Shown here in pieces: positions 1 to 6,790 of a stretch of DNA of 64,000 nt. Every line of letters starts with the position of its first letter. Within the stretch, counting starts at the first letter, position 1. The notes under the pieces are model-generated. The model was not told the origin of the DNA. It saw only the letters and a program-made list of their open reading frames with translations, and did not search any database. Both the position numbers and the translations under genes were made by a program. The DNA is taken from assembly GCA_963728825.1 (NCBI GenBank), contig CAVSLA010000001.1, positions 434,001 to 498,000 of the forward strand, read 5' to 3'. Source of the DNA: CAVREM01 sp963728825. Lineage in GTDB: Bacteria > Acidobacteriota > Vicinamibacteria > Vicinamibacterales > CAVVIG01.

Positions 1-456
1 CTGGAATGCCGGGTACGACTGCAGGCACGTCCGCGAGCCGCCGGTGGCGCCCGGGCCCGACCCGCAATCGATCTGCACGAGCTCGTAAGGATTCGGCACG
101 GGCAGGGTCTTGACGAGCACCTCGCGGACGACGCTGAACAACGCGGTGTTGACGCCGATGCCCAGTGCCAGCGTCACGACGGCCAGCGCGGCGAAGGCGG
201 GGGTCCGGCGATACGTCCGTAGCGCGAAGCGGACGTCACCGCGGAAATCGTCCAGCCAGACCGAGCGCGTGGCCGCCCGGACGTCTTCCCTGATCTGCTG
301 CCGGCCGCCAAATTCGAGTCGAGTGAGCCGTGCGGCTTCGGCGGGAGAGCGTCCCGACGCGATGTGCTGCGCAATCTGCTCGTCGATGTGAAACTGCAGT
401 TCCCTGTCGATCTGCTGGTCACGACCGCGCGTGAACAACCGACGCAGGACGCTCAT
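1..456 (-). CDS. ADOP-type MacB/FtsX-like permease, N-terminal part (cut by window edge)
   Basis: Reading the minus strand from ATG at 456 gives an uninterrupted frame to the window edge (about 152 residues). It begins MSVLRRLFTRGRDQQIDREL, followed by a soluble helical segment (LQFHIDEQIAQHI, EFGGRQQIRED). A membrane segment around residues 90-112 carries the typical LALGIGVNTALFSVV. This soluble helical N-terminus followed by the first FtsX-like helix is characteristic of acidobacterial ADOP permeases, which belong to the MacB family of ABC-type mechanical or efflux systems. The start codon overlaps the stop of the upstream PadR gene as ATGA, so the two genes are translationally coupled. 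The substrate is unknown and most of the protein lies outside the window. Confidence 0.88.
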   Translation of the reverse strand, partial: MSVLRRLFTRGRDQQIDRELQFHIDEQIAQHIASGRSPAEAARLTRLEFGGRQQIREDVRAATRSVWLDDFRGDVRFALRTYRRTPAFAALAVVTLALGIGVNTALFSVVREVLVKTLPVPNPYELVQIDCGSGPGATGGSRTCLQSYPAFQ

Positions 457-797
457 GACTGTTCCTCCGCCGTGCTCAGCACGAGGCCGATCGCCTGCGC
501 CATTCGTTCCCAGTTCAGCCGTTCGACGTCGAGCTGTTTCCGCCCGGCCCTGGTCAGCGTGTAGAACTTGGCTTCGCGCCCGGTTTCGGTGTTCTTCCAC
601 TCGGCTTTGAGCCAGCCCCGCTCCTCCAGCCGGTGGAGGGCGGGATACAGCGAACCCTGCTGGACCTGCAGTGCCTCGCGTGACAGCTGTTGCAGACGCT
701 GCGCGATGGCATAGCCGTGGAGCGGACCAACGGCCACCACTTGGAGAATGAGCAGGTCGAGTGTGCCCTGCAGCAGATCAGATCTTGAAGCGCTCAT
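453..797 (-). CDS. PadR-family transcriptional regulator
   Basis: This 114-residue protein has the PadR winged-helix core (LLQGTLDLLILQVV, GPLHGYAIAQRL, QGSLYPALHRLEERGWL, YTLTRAGRKQL). I chose ATG at 797 rather than the in-frame GTG at 803 because a CTAGG sequence sits about nine bases before the ATG and only three before the GTG. PadR proteins are usually ligand-responsive repressors. PadR genes directly upstream of ADOP permeases are common in Acidobacteriota, and the ATGA overlap with the permease gene shows co-expression. Autoregulation is likely, because an ATGT-N8-ACAT palindrome overlaps its own promoter. Confidence 0.93.
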   Translation of the reverse strand: MSASRSDLLQGTLDLLILQVVAVGPLHGYAIAQRLQQLSREALQVQQGSLYPALHRLEERGWLKAEWKNTETGREAKFYTLTRAGRKQLDVERLNWERMAQAIGLVLSTAEEQS

Positions 798-821
798 GCC
801 CACATACCTAGCCTGTCGACA

Positions 822-851
822 TATGTAACGCTTCTATATGTAGGATGTCAA
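822..851 (-). promoter_or_regulatory. Putative sigma70-type promoter of the padR-permease operon
   Basis: On the minus strand a perfect TTGACA (851-846) is followed after 18 bases by TACATA (827-822), a plausible -35/-10 pair about 25 bases upstream of the padR start. The region is AT-rich compared with its surroundings. Expression has not been shown. Confidence 0.6.
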
Positions 852-860
852 GGTATACAT
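845..860. promoter_or_regulatory. PadR-type operator, ATGT-N8-ACAT
   Basis: The plus strand reads ATGT CAAGGTAT ACAT, which matches the ATGT-N8-ACAT dyad described for PadR repressors. It overlaps the -35 hexamer of the padR promoter. A related ACATATGT palindrome lies at 819-826 over the -10 region. Binding here would block polymerase, consistent with autorepression. Confidence 0.6.
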
Positions 861-862
861 CT

Positions 863-913
863 CCGGGTGCCGGGTGCCGGGTGCCGCGGTGCCGGGTGCT
901 GCGGCGCCGGGTG
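863..913. repeat. Imperfect heptad tandem repeat, unit CCGGGTG
   Basis: CCGGGTG occurs three times in a row (863-883) and twice more at 892-898 and 907-913, with degenerate units between. The same heptad in inverse orientation (CACCCGG) recurs at 38918-38985 inside the sco gene. The stretch 798-1116 contains this repeat, the padR promoter and a hairpin, and no credible gene. Confidence 0.85.
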
Positions 914-1060
914 CAGAGCGCAGAGTGCGCGGACTCGCGCGGGGAAATTGCTCTAGCGGTTGTGGGACCGACCTTTCGGTGAAACTCGTTTGGATGGGGG
1001 CGGCGCTATGGTGCCGCCTTTGGCATCCCGCTGGGTTTGCGAACAGGAGAACTATCTGAG

Positions 1061-1099
1061 TAATTGGGTAACCGATCGGCTTACCAGACTACCCAATTA
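1061..1099 (-). terminator. Hairpin downstream of the serine hydrolase gene
   Basis: TAATTGGGTA (1061-1070) and TACCCAATTA (1090-1099) form a perfect 10 bp stem with a 19-base loop, 18 bases beyond the hydrolase stop codon. Two further ACCCAATt/c repeats follow on the gene side (to 1114). There is no clear U-tract, so it may be a transcript-end stabilising structure rather than a canonical intrinsic terminator. Confidence 0.5.
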
Positions 1100-1116
1100 C
1101 CCAATCACCCAATTCT

Positions 1117-2349
1117 TCAGCGTGATGCCGTCGTCGGCGCTGGCCGCAGCGAGGCGATCGTCTTGCCGACCAGATCGTTGAGGCCATTCGCCCAGCGCGT
1201 GACGATCACGAGATCGTTTTCCCAGTCGACGTAGACGATGTTGTTGCCGTTGCCGACGAAGCGCACGGCGGTCGCCGGCGCGGCCGGTAACGGCTTGCGG
1301 TCGGTGTTCAAGTACCAGTTCGCGAAGCCGTAGGTGGCGTTGGCTGGACCCGGCTTGCGCGCCATCTCGATCCATTTCTCCGAAACGATCGCGCGATCCT
1401 TCCATTTGCCGTTGCGCAGGAAGAGATACCCGAAGCGCGCCATGTCATACGCGTTGATGAACATCCCGCCGCCCCAGTGGCCGCCGCCCGACACCGACTG
1501 CACCTTCTGTCCGTCGATGTCGACCCAGGAATTCTCGTACCCGTGCCACCGCCACGTCGACGAGGCGCCGATCGGTTCCATCAGCTCCTCGCGAAGCAGC
1601 TGCGGCAGGGGCTTGCGGATGACCTGCAGTGCGGCAAGCGACAGGACGTTGACGCGCACGTCGTTGTACTTGAAGTGCGTGCCGGGCTCCCGGAGCGGAC
1701 GGTTGGGCCAGTCGGCCGACGTCTTGCCTTCGGGTCGGTCCGCCCAGTCGGGCTTCCCCCACAGCGTGCCCTGCCAATCGCTCGTCTGGCGGAGCAGATG
1801 ATCCCAGGTGATCTTCTGGTTGTGCTCCGACTCGAACAGATCGACGCCTGGCGGCATGTAGCCGCGCACCGGATCGCTGAGGTCGCGAATCAGCCCGCGC
1901 TGCCACGCCAGGCCGACCACCGTCGTCAGGAAAGTCTTCGTCACGCTGTTGCTCATGTCGACCCGCAACGGTTCGCCCCATTCCGCGACGATGTAGCCGT
2001 TGCGGATGATGAGGCCGCTCGCGGGGCCGCGCGGCTTGATCGGACCGATCACCGTATCAAACGGCTCGCTGCGTCCGAAGCTCGTCGCCTGCTCCAGCGC
2101 AAGATCCCGATTGGCGCGAATCTCGGTGCTCACCGCGGCCTGCACCGCCTCGGCGACGAGCGCCGGCGACATCCCGACTTCTTCAGGACGTTTGTGCTGC
2201 CAGTCGAACCGCTCGGGGAAGTAGGTCGACTGCGCAGACGGCCGCGCCGCCTGGCTGGCGGCCGGCGCGGTCGGGCGCGGCTGCTGGGCAGAAAGTGACG
2301 CGGCAGCGACGAAGGCACCGACGACGGCGACGGCACAGATGGCTTTCAT
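1117..2349 (-). CDS. Secreted beta-lactamase-family serine hydrolase (class C / esterase type)
   Basis: This 410-residue protein has a signal peptide (MKAICAVAVVGAFVAAASLSA, then AQQ). It carries the serine-hydrolase SxxK motif SVTK at residues 135-138 and a YxN-type motif (YND, 228-230). The fold belongs to the beta-lactamase/penicillin-binding-like family that includes class C enzymes, esterases and 6-aminohexanoate-dimer hydrolases. The C-terminal GGHWGGGMFINAYDMARFGYL region is typical of the non-beta-lactamase members. A good ribosome binding site (GAGAGGAG) precedes the ATG. It lies 37 bases after the GNAT gene at 2387 and may be the last gene of that minus-strand operon. The substrate cannot be told from sequence. 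Confidence 0.88.
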   Translation of the reverse strand: MKAICAVAVVGAFVAAASLSAQQPRPTAPAASQAARPSAQSTYFPERFDWQHKRPEEVGMSPALVAEAVQAAVSTEIRANRDLALEQATSFGRSEPFDTVIGPIKPRGPASGLIIRNGYIVAEWGEPLRVDMSNSVTKTFLTTVVGLAWQRGLIRDLSDPVRGYMPPGVDLFESEHNQKITWDHLLRQTSDWQGTLWGKPDWADRPEGKTSADWPNRPLREPGTHFKYNDVRVNVLSLAALQVIRKPLPQLLREELMEPIGASSTWRWHGYENSWVDIDGQKVQSVSGGGHWGGGMFINAYDMARFGYLFLRNGKWKDRAIVSEKWIEMARKPGPANATYGFANWYLNTDRKPLPAAPATAVRFVGNGNNIVYVDWENDLVIVTRWANGLNDLVGKTIASLRPAPTTASR

Positions 2350-2386
2350 GCGCGCTCCTCTCCGGAGATTCAGCGCAGTATAGCGC

Positions 2387-2899
2387 CTAGGCGTGGAAGG
2401 CGTATTGAAACTGGTCGACGATCACGCCGTCTTTGATGGCGCTGCGCTCCAGACGGGCTTCCAGCACGTATCCGGCTTTTTCCAGAACCCGGCAGGAGGC
2501 CGTGTTGTAGGCAAACGGCACGGCAAACAGCCGCGTCAGCTGGTGCCGCTCGACGGCGTATCGCGAGATCGCCATCACCGCTTCCGTGACGATGCCACGG
2601 CCCCAGAAGGCCTCGCCGAGCCAGTAACCCACTTCCGCCGAGACGCGCTCGACGTCGGCCTGGAGCACGAACCCGATGCCGCCGACCGCTTCGCCGTCCA
2701 CCGCGATCGCGAAGAAGGTCTCCGGGGTCATCTTGCGCGCTTCACGGAGGAAGCGGCGACCGTCCGAGTAGGTGTACGGATGCGGAAAGCGATCGCGCAG
2801 ATTGATCCAGACGCTGCGGTTGTTCGCATGACGGACCAGCGAATCGAGATCGGAGGACCGCCAGGAGCGCAGTTCGCTGCGCTCGAGCGTGAGAGTCAT
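2387..2899 (-). CDS. GNAT-family N-acetyltransferase (RimJ/RimL-like)
   Basis: The 170-residue GNAT protein starts MTLTLERSELRSWRSSD. The acetyl-CoA binding region reads GYWLGEAFWGRGIVTEAV and the C-terminal signature is NTASCRVLEKAGY. I chose ATG at 2899, 10 bases after the stop of the transporter gene, because the longer frame would start inside that gene. Proteins of this subfamily acetylate protein N-termini or small molecules; the substrate is unknown. It lies in a compact minus-strand cluster with pepF, a second GNAT and yeeE. Confidence 0.88.
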   Translation of the reverse strand: MTLTLERSELRSWRSSDLDSLVRHANNRSVWINLRDRFPHPYTYSDGRRFLREARKMTPETFFAIAVDGEAVGGIGFVLQADVERVSAEVGYWLGEAFWGRGIVTEAVMAISRYAVERHQLTRLFAVPFAYNTASCRVLEKAGYVLEARLERSAIKDGVIVDQFQYAFHA

Positions 2900-2909
2900 C
2901 GGGCGAGCC

Positions 2910-4061
2910 CTAAATGCGCAGGCCGAAGAACGGGCGCAGCTTCGTACCGACGGCGTTGCCGGCAAACGCCGCGGCGAACCAGACCCAGCCATGGACGCTC
3001 GACGAGGCGATGCCGCTGAAGTACGCGCCGATGTTGCAGCCGTACGCGATGCGTGCGCCGTAGCCGAGCATCAGACCGCCGACGATGGCCGCCACCAGCG
3101 ATCGAATCGGCACGCGCCAGGACGGCGCGAAGCGTCCCGCCAGCCCGGCGGCGGTCAGCGCGCCCAGCACGATGCCGAAATTCATCACCGAGGTGACATC
3201 GTCGAATACCGTGGCCTGGAGCTCCGCCGACCGGGCCGCGGTTTGCCAATACGGCCAGCCGGCGACGTCGACGCCGGCGGCGCCGACGATCTTCGATCCC
3301 CACAGCGCGAACGCCGACGTCACGCCCCACGGCCTGCCGGCGAGCAGGAGTGTCGCGATGTTGACCGCCGCCAGCCCCAATGCGCCGGCCACGATCGGCC
3401 ACGGACCGCGCCACATCGACTGGGTCGCAGCCGGTTTCTCGAGCGCACCGTGGCGACGCTGTTCGACCACCGCCGAGACCATCGTCACCGATCCGAAGAG
3501 GATGAAACTGCCAGCCAACGCCGGGCCGAGCCCGAGGGACGCGAGGAGTGTCGTTGGCGCGAGTGACGGCGTGGCTTCCCACATTGGCATATGGAGGACG
3601 CCGACCACCGATCCGGCAATGAACGCCGCGAGCGTCACGATCATCCGCACGCTGCCGCCGCCGGCCGTGTAAAGGGTCCCCGACGCGCAGCCGCCACCGA
3701 GCTGCATGCCGACGCCAAAAATAAACGCGCCACAGATGACCGACAGACCGATCGGAGCCACGGTTCCGCGCACCAGGCGGCCGAAGACCTGACCGTCGGC
3801 CAGCAACGGCAGAAATACGGCACACGTCACGGCCAGCATCAACATCTGCGCGCGCACGCCCCGGCCGCGGCCGTCGGCGATGAGCGCCCGCCAGGCCGAC
3901 GTGAAGCCGAACGCCGAATGGTAGAGGACGAGCCCCGCCGCGGCGCCAACCAGAAACAGCGCGCTCTGACGCCACGTGAACGCCAGCGCTAGATAGAGCG
4001 CGCCGGCGGCGATCAGGCCGACCGCAATCGAAGCCGGGCCACGTCTGTTGGGTTGAGGCAA
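2910..4061 (-). CDS. YeeE/YedE-family membrane transporter (thiosulfate/sulfur-type)
   Basis: The 383-residue protein is almost entirely hydrophobic, with about nine or ten membrane segments. It has the two conserved cysteine signatures of the family, GGGCASGTLYTAGGGS (around residue 125) and YGCNIGAYFSGI (near the C-terminus). Characterised relatives (TsuA/YeeE) import thiosulfate through a relay of cysteines; YedE relatives have been linked to selenium. The start is a TTG codon 8 bases after the stop of the preceding gene, with no ATG nearby. No SirA/TusA-like partner is adjacent, so the sulfur substrate is an inference. Confidence 0.88.
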   Translation of the reverse strand: MPQPNRRGPASIAVGLIAAGALYLALAFTWRQSALFLVGAAAGLVLYHSAFGFTSAWRALIADGRGRGVRAQMLMLAVTCAVFLPLLADGQVFGRLVRGTVAPIGLSVICGAFIFGVGMQLGGGCASGTLYTAGGGSVRMIVTLAAFIAGSVVGVLHMPMWEATPSLAPTTLLASLGLGPALAGSFILFGSVTMVSAVVEQRRHGALEKPAATQSMWRGPWPIVAGALGLAAVNIATLLLAGRPWGVTSAFALWGSKIVGAAGVDVAGWPYWQTAARSAELQATVFDDVTSVMNFGIVLGALTAAGLAGRFAPSWRVPIRSLVAAIVGGLMLGYGARIAYGCNIGAYFSGIASSSVHGWVWFAAAFAGNAVGTKLRPFFGLRI

Positions 4062-4069
4062 CCGCTACA

Positions 4070-4834
4070 TTATGCGCCGGTGAAGCCGCCGCTCAGGAAA
4101 ACCCAGCCGCCGCGCGAAAAAACCGCGATCTCGTCCATCGGCGTGAACCCGAGCTTGGCCCCGAGCCTCAGCGAAGCGGTGTTCGACTCGAGTGCGCCCC
4201 AGACCGGATCCAGCCCCTGACCGCGCATCAGGTCGACCATGAACCAGACGGCCCGTGCCCCGAACGATCGACCGCGATGCTCTTCGACCGTATCGATCGA
4301 AATGTCCCACAGCCGTTCCGTCCTCCAGACCGGATAACAGAACGAGACCGGCGTGCCTTTGACGAAGACCGCGCCGACCGGCGCGAAGTCCTGGGCGTGG
4401 GTCATCTCGTGGCGCAGCCCGGCCGGCAGATGCGAGAGCGAATCGTCGCGCGTCAGGACTCGTATCTCGAGTCGCGCGTCGGGATCCGGGCGCGGGGCAG
4501 GAGCGCTGAGACGATGCAGAATCGCCCGTTCGCTCGTCCAGGAGACTTCAACCGGACCCTGCAGCGCCCGGGCGACATGGGCGGCGTCGATGGTCTGGGC
4601 GATCACTGGCGTGAGCTCGGTTGCCCCAACCAGCGCCGAGCGAATCGCATCGGCAGGCGGCCGGCCGACGACGGCCACCGCCGCCAGTGCGCCGTGGGTG
4701 ACGCTGACGACGAATCCGGCGTCGAGCGATTCGCCGCCGGTGACGGCAGCGTGTGGGCTGAGGAGCATTCCGCGCGTCTCCAGCCACCGCGGCTCATCGG
4801 GCAGTTGCGCGGCAAGCCGACGAGCGAGGTCCAC
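4070..4834 (-). CDS. GNAT-family acetyltransferase
   Basis: The protein has 254 residues with a GTG start preceded by AGGAG that overlaps the pepF stop codon, so it is coupled to pepF. The C-terminal half has the GNAT core: the WDISIDTVEEHRGRSFGARA acetyl-CoA loop, then LESNTASLRLGAKLGF. The N-terminal half (residues 1-120) is less conserved and resembles GNAT proteins annotated only as hypothetical. The substrate is unknown. Confidence 0.82.
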   Translation of the reverse strand: MDLARRLAAQLPDEPRWLETRGMLLSPHAAVTGGESLDAGFVVSVTHGALAAVAVVGRPPADAIRSALVGATELTPVIAQTIDAAHVARALQGPVEVSWTSERAILHRLSAPAPRPDPDARLEIRVLTRDDSLSHLPAGLRHEMTHAQDFAPVGAVFVKGTPVSFCYPVWRTERLWDISIDTVEEHRGRSFGARAVWFMVDLMRGQGLDPVWGALESNTASLRLGAKLGFTPMDEIAVFSRGGWVFLSGGFTGA

Positions 4835-4842
4835 GGGCGCTC

Positions 4843-6765
4843 CTATTGACGAGGGCGCTTCGCCAGAATCGCTTCCATCTCGTCCATCACGCGATTCATC
4901 TCTTTCATGGTGAGTTCGAGCGGCTCGTCGGTGGTCATGTCGACGCCCGCCTCCTTCAGGAGGTCAATCGGGTATCGCGACCCGCCGGAGCTGATGAAGG
5001 CGAGGTAGCGCTTCTTCGCCGCCTCGTCACCCGACTTGACCTTGGCGGCCAGCGCCGACGAAGCGGTGAACGACGTCGCGTACTGGAACACGTAGAAGTC
5101 GCGGTAGAAGTGCGGGATGTAGCTCCACTCGTGGGCGATGTAGTCGTCGACCAGGCAGACGCCCTGGTCGTGTCCGTAGTAGCGCTTGGTGATGTCCATG
5201 TACAGCTTGGCCAGCGCCTCCCCGGTGAGCGGCTGACCCTTCTGGGCCATCTCGTGCATCCGGAGCTCGAACTCGGCGAATTGCGTCTGACGGAACACGG
5301 TCCCTTTGATGCCCTCGAGGTAGTTGCCGAGGACGGTCAGCTTCGTATCATCGTCTTTGATCGTCTTCAACATGTAGTCGATGAGCAGCGATTCGTTGAA
5401 GGTCGACGCCACTTCCGCGACGAACGTCGGGTACGAGGCCAGCGGGTATGGCTGCGTTTTGTTCGAGAAGTAGCTGTGCATCGTGTGACCGAGCTCGTGC
5501 GCCAGCGTGCTGACGTCGTCGTACTTCCCGTTGTAGTTCATCAGGATGTAGGGATGAACGTCATAGGCGCCGCCGTTGGAGTAGGCGCCGGAGCGTTTGC
5601 CCGGATTGGGAAAGAGATCGATCCATCGTTCGTTGAAGCTGCGCTGCAGGACGGCGATGTACTCCGGCCCGAGCGGCGCCAGCGCGGCCAGCACGTGTTT
5701 CTGGGCTTCCTCCGGCGTGTAGGCGAGGTCGACCGAGCCGACGAGCGGAGCGTATAGATCGTAGTAGTGGAGCTCGTCGAGGCCCATCATCCGCTTGCGC
5801 AGCTTGAGATAGCGATGGAATGACGGCAGCGCGCGGTTCACGCCTTCGATCAGGCGGGTGTAGACCGACACCGGGATATTGGGGCCATCGAGCACCATCT
5901 CCAGCGTCGACGGATACTTTCGCGCTTTCGAGTAGAACAGCACCTTCTGGACTTCGCTGTTCATCGTCGTGCCGAACGTCCGGCTGAAGCCGCCGAGAGA
6001 TTGAAAGAACGACGACATCACCTTTTGCCGATCGTTGCGGTCCGGGACACCGCGCAGCGTGCTGAACGCGGCGGCGTCGAGCTTCGCCGGCTTGCCGTCG
6101 CTGAGCGTGACGGTCGGGTACGGAAAATCGGCGTTCGACAGAATGTTGTAGATGTTCGACGGCGAGGCGGCGAGCGGGCCGGCGGCGGCGAGAATCTTTT
6201 CCTCGGCGTCGCTCAGCGTGTGAGGCGCGCGCCGGATGATGTCCTCGAGATAGAAACCGTAGACCTTCAGGCGCGGCTCCGCGGCGATGAACTTGTCGAG
6301 CGTCGCTTTGGGAATCTTGAGGATCTCCGGCTCGATGTACGACGCCTCGGCGGCGAAGGCCGCGCCGACCTGGACCATCTCCTCGCGCATGCCCTGCGGG
6401 GCCGATTCGCGCGTGTCCTGATCGGCGAGCATGCCGACGTAAACGAACGCGCGCGACAGCTCCTTGTCCAGCGCGTAGAGGGTGTCGAGCGCGTCGGCCA
6501 GCGTCGACGCCGACGCGCCAAGCTTGCCCCTGAACTGGCCGATCTTCGGCAGTTCCTTCGGGATGCGATCCTTCGCCGCCCGCCACGCCTCGGTGGACGG
6601 GTAGATGTCGGCGAGGTTCCATTTGTATCGGTCGGAAATCTGCGCGCGCTCGCGCTGCTGCGCGACGCTATTGAGCGTAAGCGCGAGCAGCACGAACGCC
6701 GCCGCGACGAGGCCGACGGAGAACCGTTTCATGACAGGGTTCATATCAGGGCGCATGTCAATCAT
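4843..6765 (-). CDS. pepF: M3-family oligoendopeptidase, exported
   Basis: This 640-residue zinc metallopeptidase has the HExxH motif AHELGHTMHSYFS near residue 423 and a third-ligand region PTFVAEVASTFNE about 25 residues later, as expected for M3 peptidases. An N-terminal hydrophobic segment (SVGLVAAAFVLLALTLNSV, then AQQ) looks like a signal peptide, so it probably works in the periplasm on oligopeptides. Four closely spaced in-frame ATGs (residues 1, 4, 8, 12) leave the exact start open. It is the first gene of the cluster that continues with GNAT, yeeE and GNAT. Confidence 0.93.
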   Translation of the reverse strand: MIDMRPDMNPVMKRFSVGLVAAAFVLLALTLNSVAQQRERAQISDRYKWNLADIYPSTEAWRAAKDRIPKELPKIGQFRGKLGASASTLADALDTLYALDKELSRAFVYVGMLADQDTRESAPQGMREEMVQVGAAFAAEASYIEPEILKIPKATLDKFIAAEPRLKVYGFYLEDIIRRAPHTLSDAEEKILAAAGPLAASPSNIYNILSNADFPYPTVTLSDGKPAKLDAAAFSTLRGVPDRNDRQKVMSSFFQSLGGFSRTFGTTMNSEVQKVLFYSKARKYPSTLEMVLDGPNIPVSVYTRLIEGVNRALPSFHRYLKLRKRMMGLDELHYYDLYAPLVGSVDLAYTPEEAQKHVLAALAPLGPEYIAVLQRSFNERWIDLFPNPGKRSGAYSNGGAYDVHPYILMNYNGKYDDVSTLAHELGHTMHSYFSNKTQPYPLASYPTFVAEVASTFNESLLIDYMLKTIKDDDTKLTVLGNYLEGIKGTVFRQTQFAEFELRMHEMAQKGQPLTGEALAKLYMDITKRYYGHDQGVCLVDDYIAHEWSYIPHFYRDFYVFQYATSFTASSALAAKVKSGDEAAKKRYLAFISSGGSRYPIDLLKEAGVDMTTDEPLELTMKEMNRVMDEMEAILAKRPRQ

Positions 6766-6770
6766 TGTAT

Positions 6771-6790
6771 CGGGGTCGAATCTGACCCCG
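6771..6790. repeat. CGGGGTC-GACCCCG hairpin element
   Basis: CGGGGTC (6771-6777), loop GAATCT and GACCCCG (6784-6790) form a perfect 7 bp hairpin. It exactly fills the gap between the permease stop codon (6791) and the pepF start region. GGGGTC...GACCCC motifs are common dispersed palindromes in several bacterial phyla; whether this one belongs to such a family needs a genome search. Confidence 0.6.
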
